From Hyphomicrobiaceae bacterium (GTDB lineage Bacteria > Pseudomonadota > Alphaproteobacteria > Rhizobiales > HXMU1428-3): 14,317 nucleotides of DNA. The notes beneath the pieces were generated by a model. That model was not told where the DNA came from. It did not search any database and was given only the letters and a program-made list of their open reading frames with translations. The stretch is taken from contig JANQQH010000362.1 of assembly GCA_028285025.1 (NCBI GenBank), positions 1 through 14,317 on the forward strand. The letters are read 5' to 3'. The translations under genes were made by a program, and so were the position numbers. Below, piece after piece: positions 13,842 to 14,317 of this stretch. Position 1 is the stretch's first letter. Each line of letters opens with the position of its first letter.

Positions 13842-14317
13842 ATGACCACATTTCAATCCATCGGCGTATTAGGCGGCGGCGCCTGGGGCACAGCTCTGGC
13901 CCAATCAGCCTGTCTGGCTGGGCGCACTGTCACGATCTGGGCAAGAGAGCCAGAAACAGTTGAGGCCATCAACACAAGCCATAAAAACACTCACTTTCTC
14001 AAAGGGATCAAACTTGATGCCAATTTAACCGCCACCACTGATCTGGAACAGGTGGCCCAAAATGATGCTTTGCTGCTGGTCACACCAGCCCAATTTGTCA
14101 GGCAAACCGCCATAAACCTAAATCCATTTGTGAAAGATAAAACCCCTGTCATCATCTGTGCCAAAGGCATTGAAACCTCCAGCTACAAATTAATGAGCGA
14201 AGTGCTGGGCGAAACACTGCCACAAGCAGTACTTACAATTCTATCCGGACCAAGCTTTGCCCCTGAGGTTGCCAAAGGCCTGCCTACCGCAGTTACCCTG
14301 GCTGCCAAAGATGAACA
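13842..14317 (+). CDS. gpsA: Glycerol-3-phosphate dehydrogenase [NAD(P)+], 5' part
   Basis: GpsA reduces dihydroxyacetone phosphate to sn-glycerol 3-phosphate for phospholipid synthesis. The window holds the first 158 codons; the gene runs off the end. Seen are the Rossmann nucleotide-binding start GVLGGGAWGTALAQSA (8-23), LLVTPAQFVR, ICAKGIE with the conserved K108, and LSGPSFAPEVAKGLPTAV, all typical of GpsA. The ATG at 13842 puts the glycine motif at the normal distance. The only ribosome-binding candidate is AAGG about 10 nt upstream, within the 21 bp between the palindromic repeat and the start. It follows tsaD, as in many alphaproteobacteria. The C-terminal substrate domain is outside the window. 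Confidence 0.95.
   Translation, partial: MTTFQSIGVLGGGAWGTALAQSACLAGRTVTIWAREPETVEAINTSHKNTHFLKGIKLDANLTATTDLEQVAQNDALLLVTPAQFVRQTAINLNPFVKDKTPVIICAKGIETSSYKLMSEVLGETLPQAVLTILSGPSFAPEVAKGLPTAVTLAAKDE

Overview
The window reads as a chromosomal segment of an alphaproteobacterium. The main evidence is the block hemC-hemD-Mic60/mitofilin-like-HemY_N protein, divergent from tsaD-gpsA, an arrangement typical of that class. The cobalamin genes are of the aerobic-pathway type: CobL is a CbiE-CbiT fusion and CobB and CobK are present. The 14.3 kb carries two tetrapyrrole blocks side by side. No tRNA, rRNA, CRISPR array, complete insertion sequence or cobalamin riboswitch was seen.

Region 1 (1-931): the N-terminal part of a cobD/cobC-type threonine-phosphate decarboxylase on the minus strand, cut by the window edge. 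It carries an in-frame TAA at codon 81, and the family sequence continues in the same frame beyond it. Divergent from it is an intact DUF1636 cysteine-motif protein, a family often found beside cobalamin genes.

Region 2 (932-3741): an accessory stretch between the cobalamin genes. It holds an AraC-type regulator divergent from a Tat-signal cupin protein, a hairpin, a frameshifted remnant of a second DUF1636 gene, and an AT-rich patch with a 55-codon ORF and a four-helix membrane protein of unknown function. The AraC/cupin pair lies between the intact and the broken DUF1636 copies, so the region has probably been rearranged.

Region 3 (3742-7214): cobB on the minus strand, divergent from cobK-cobL on the plus strand. 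These act on the corrin ring at a,c-amidation (CobB), reduction of precorrin-6A (CobK), and C5/C15 methylation with decarboxylation (CobL).

Region 4 (7367-12449, minus strand): hemC and hemD, 5 bp apart, make uroporphyrinogen III, the last precursor shared by heme and cobalamin. After a 195 bp gap come a mitofilin/Mic60-like inner-membrane coiled-coil protein and a HemY_N/TPR protein.

Region 5 (12590-end, plus strand): tsaD (tRNA t6A synthesis) and the 5' part of gpsA (glycerol-3-phosphate dehydrogenase).

The most striking non-coding signal is a pair of long palindromes, 7225-7348 and 13701-13820. Each has arms of more than 50 nt and an 18-nt central region, and each begins 10-16 bp after a stop codon. 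Both end in the same outer and inner motifs but differ at internal arm positions where both arms changed together, so pairing is preserved. This looks like a dispersed hairpin-forming repeat family.
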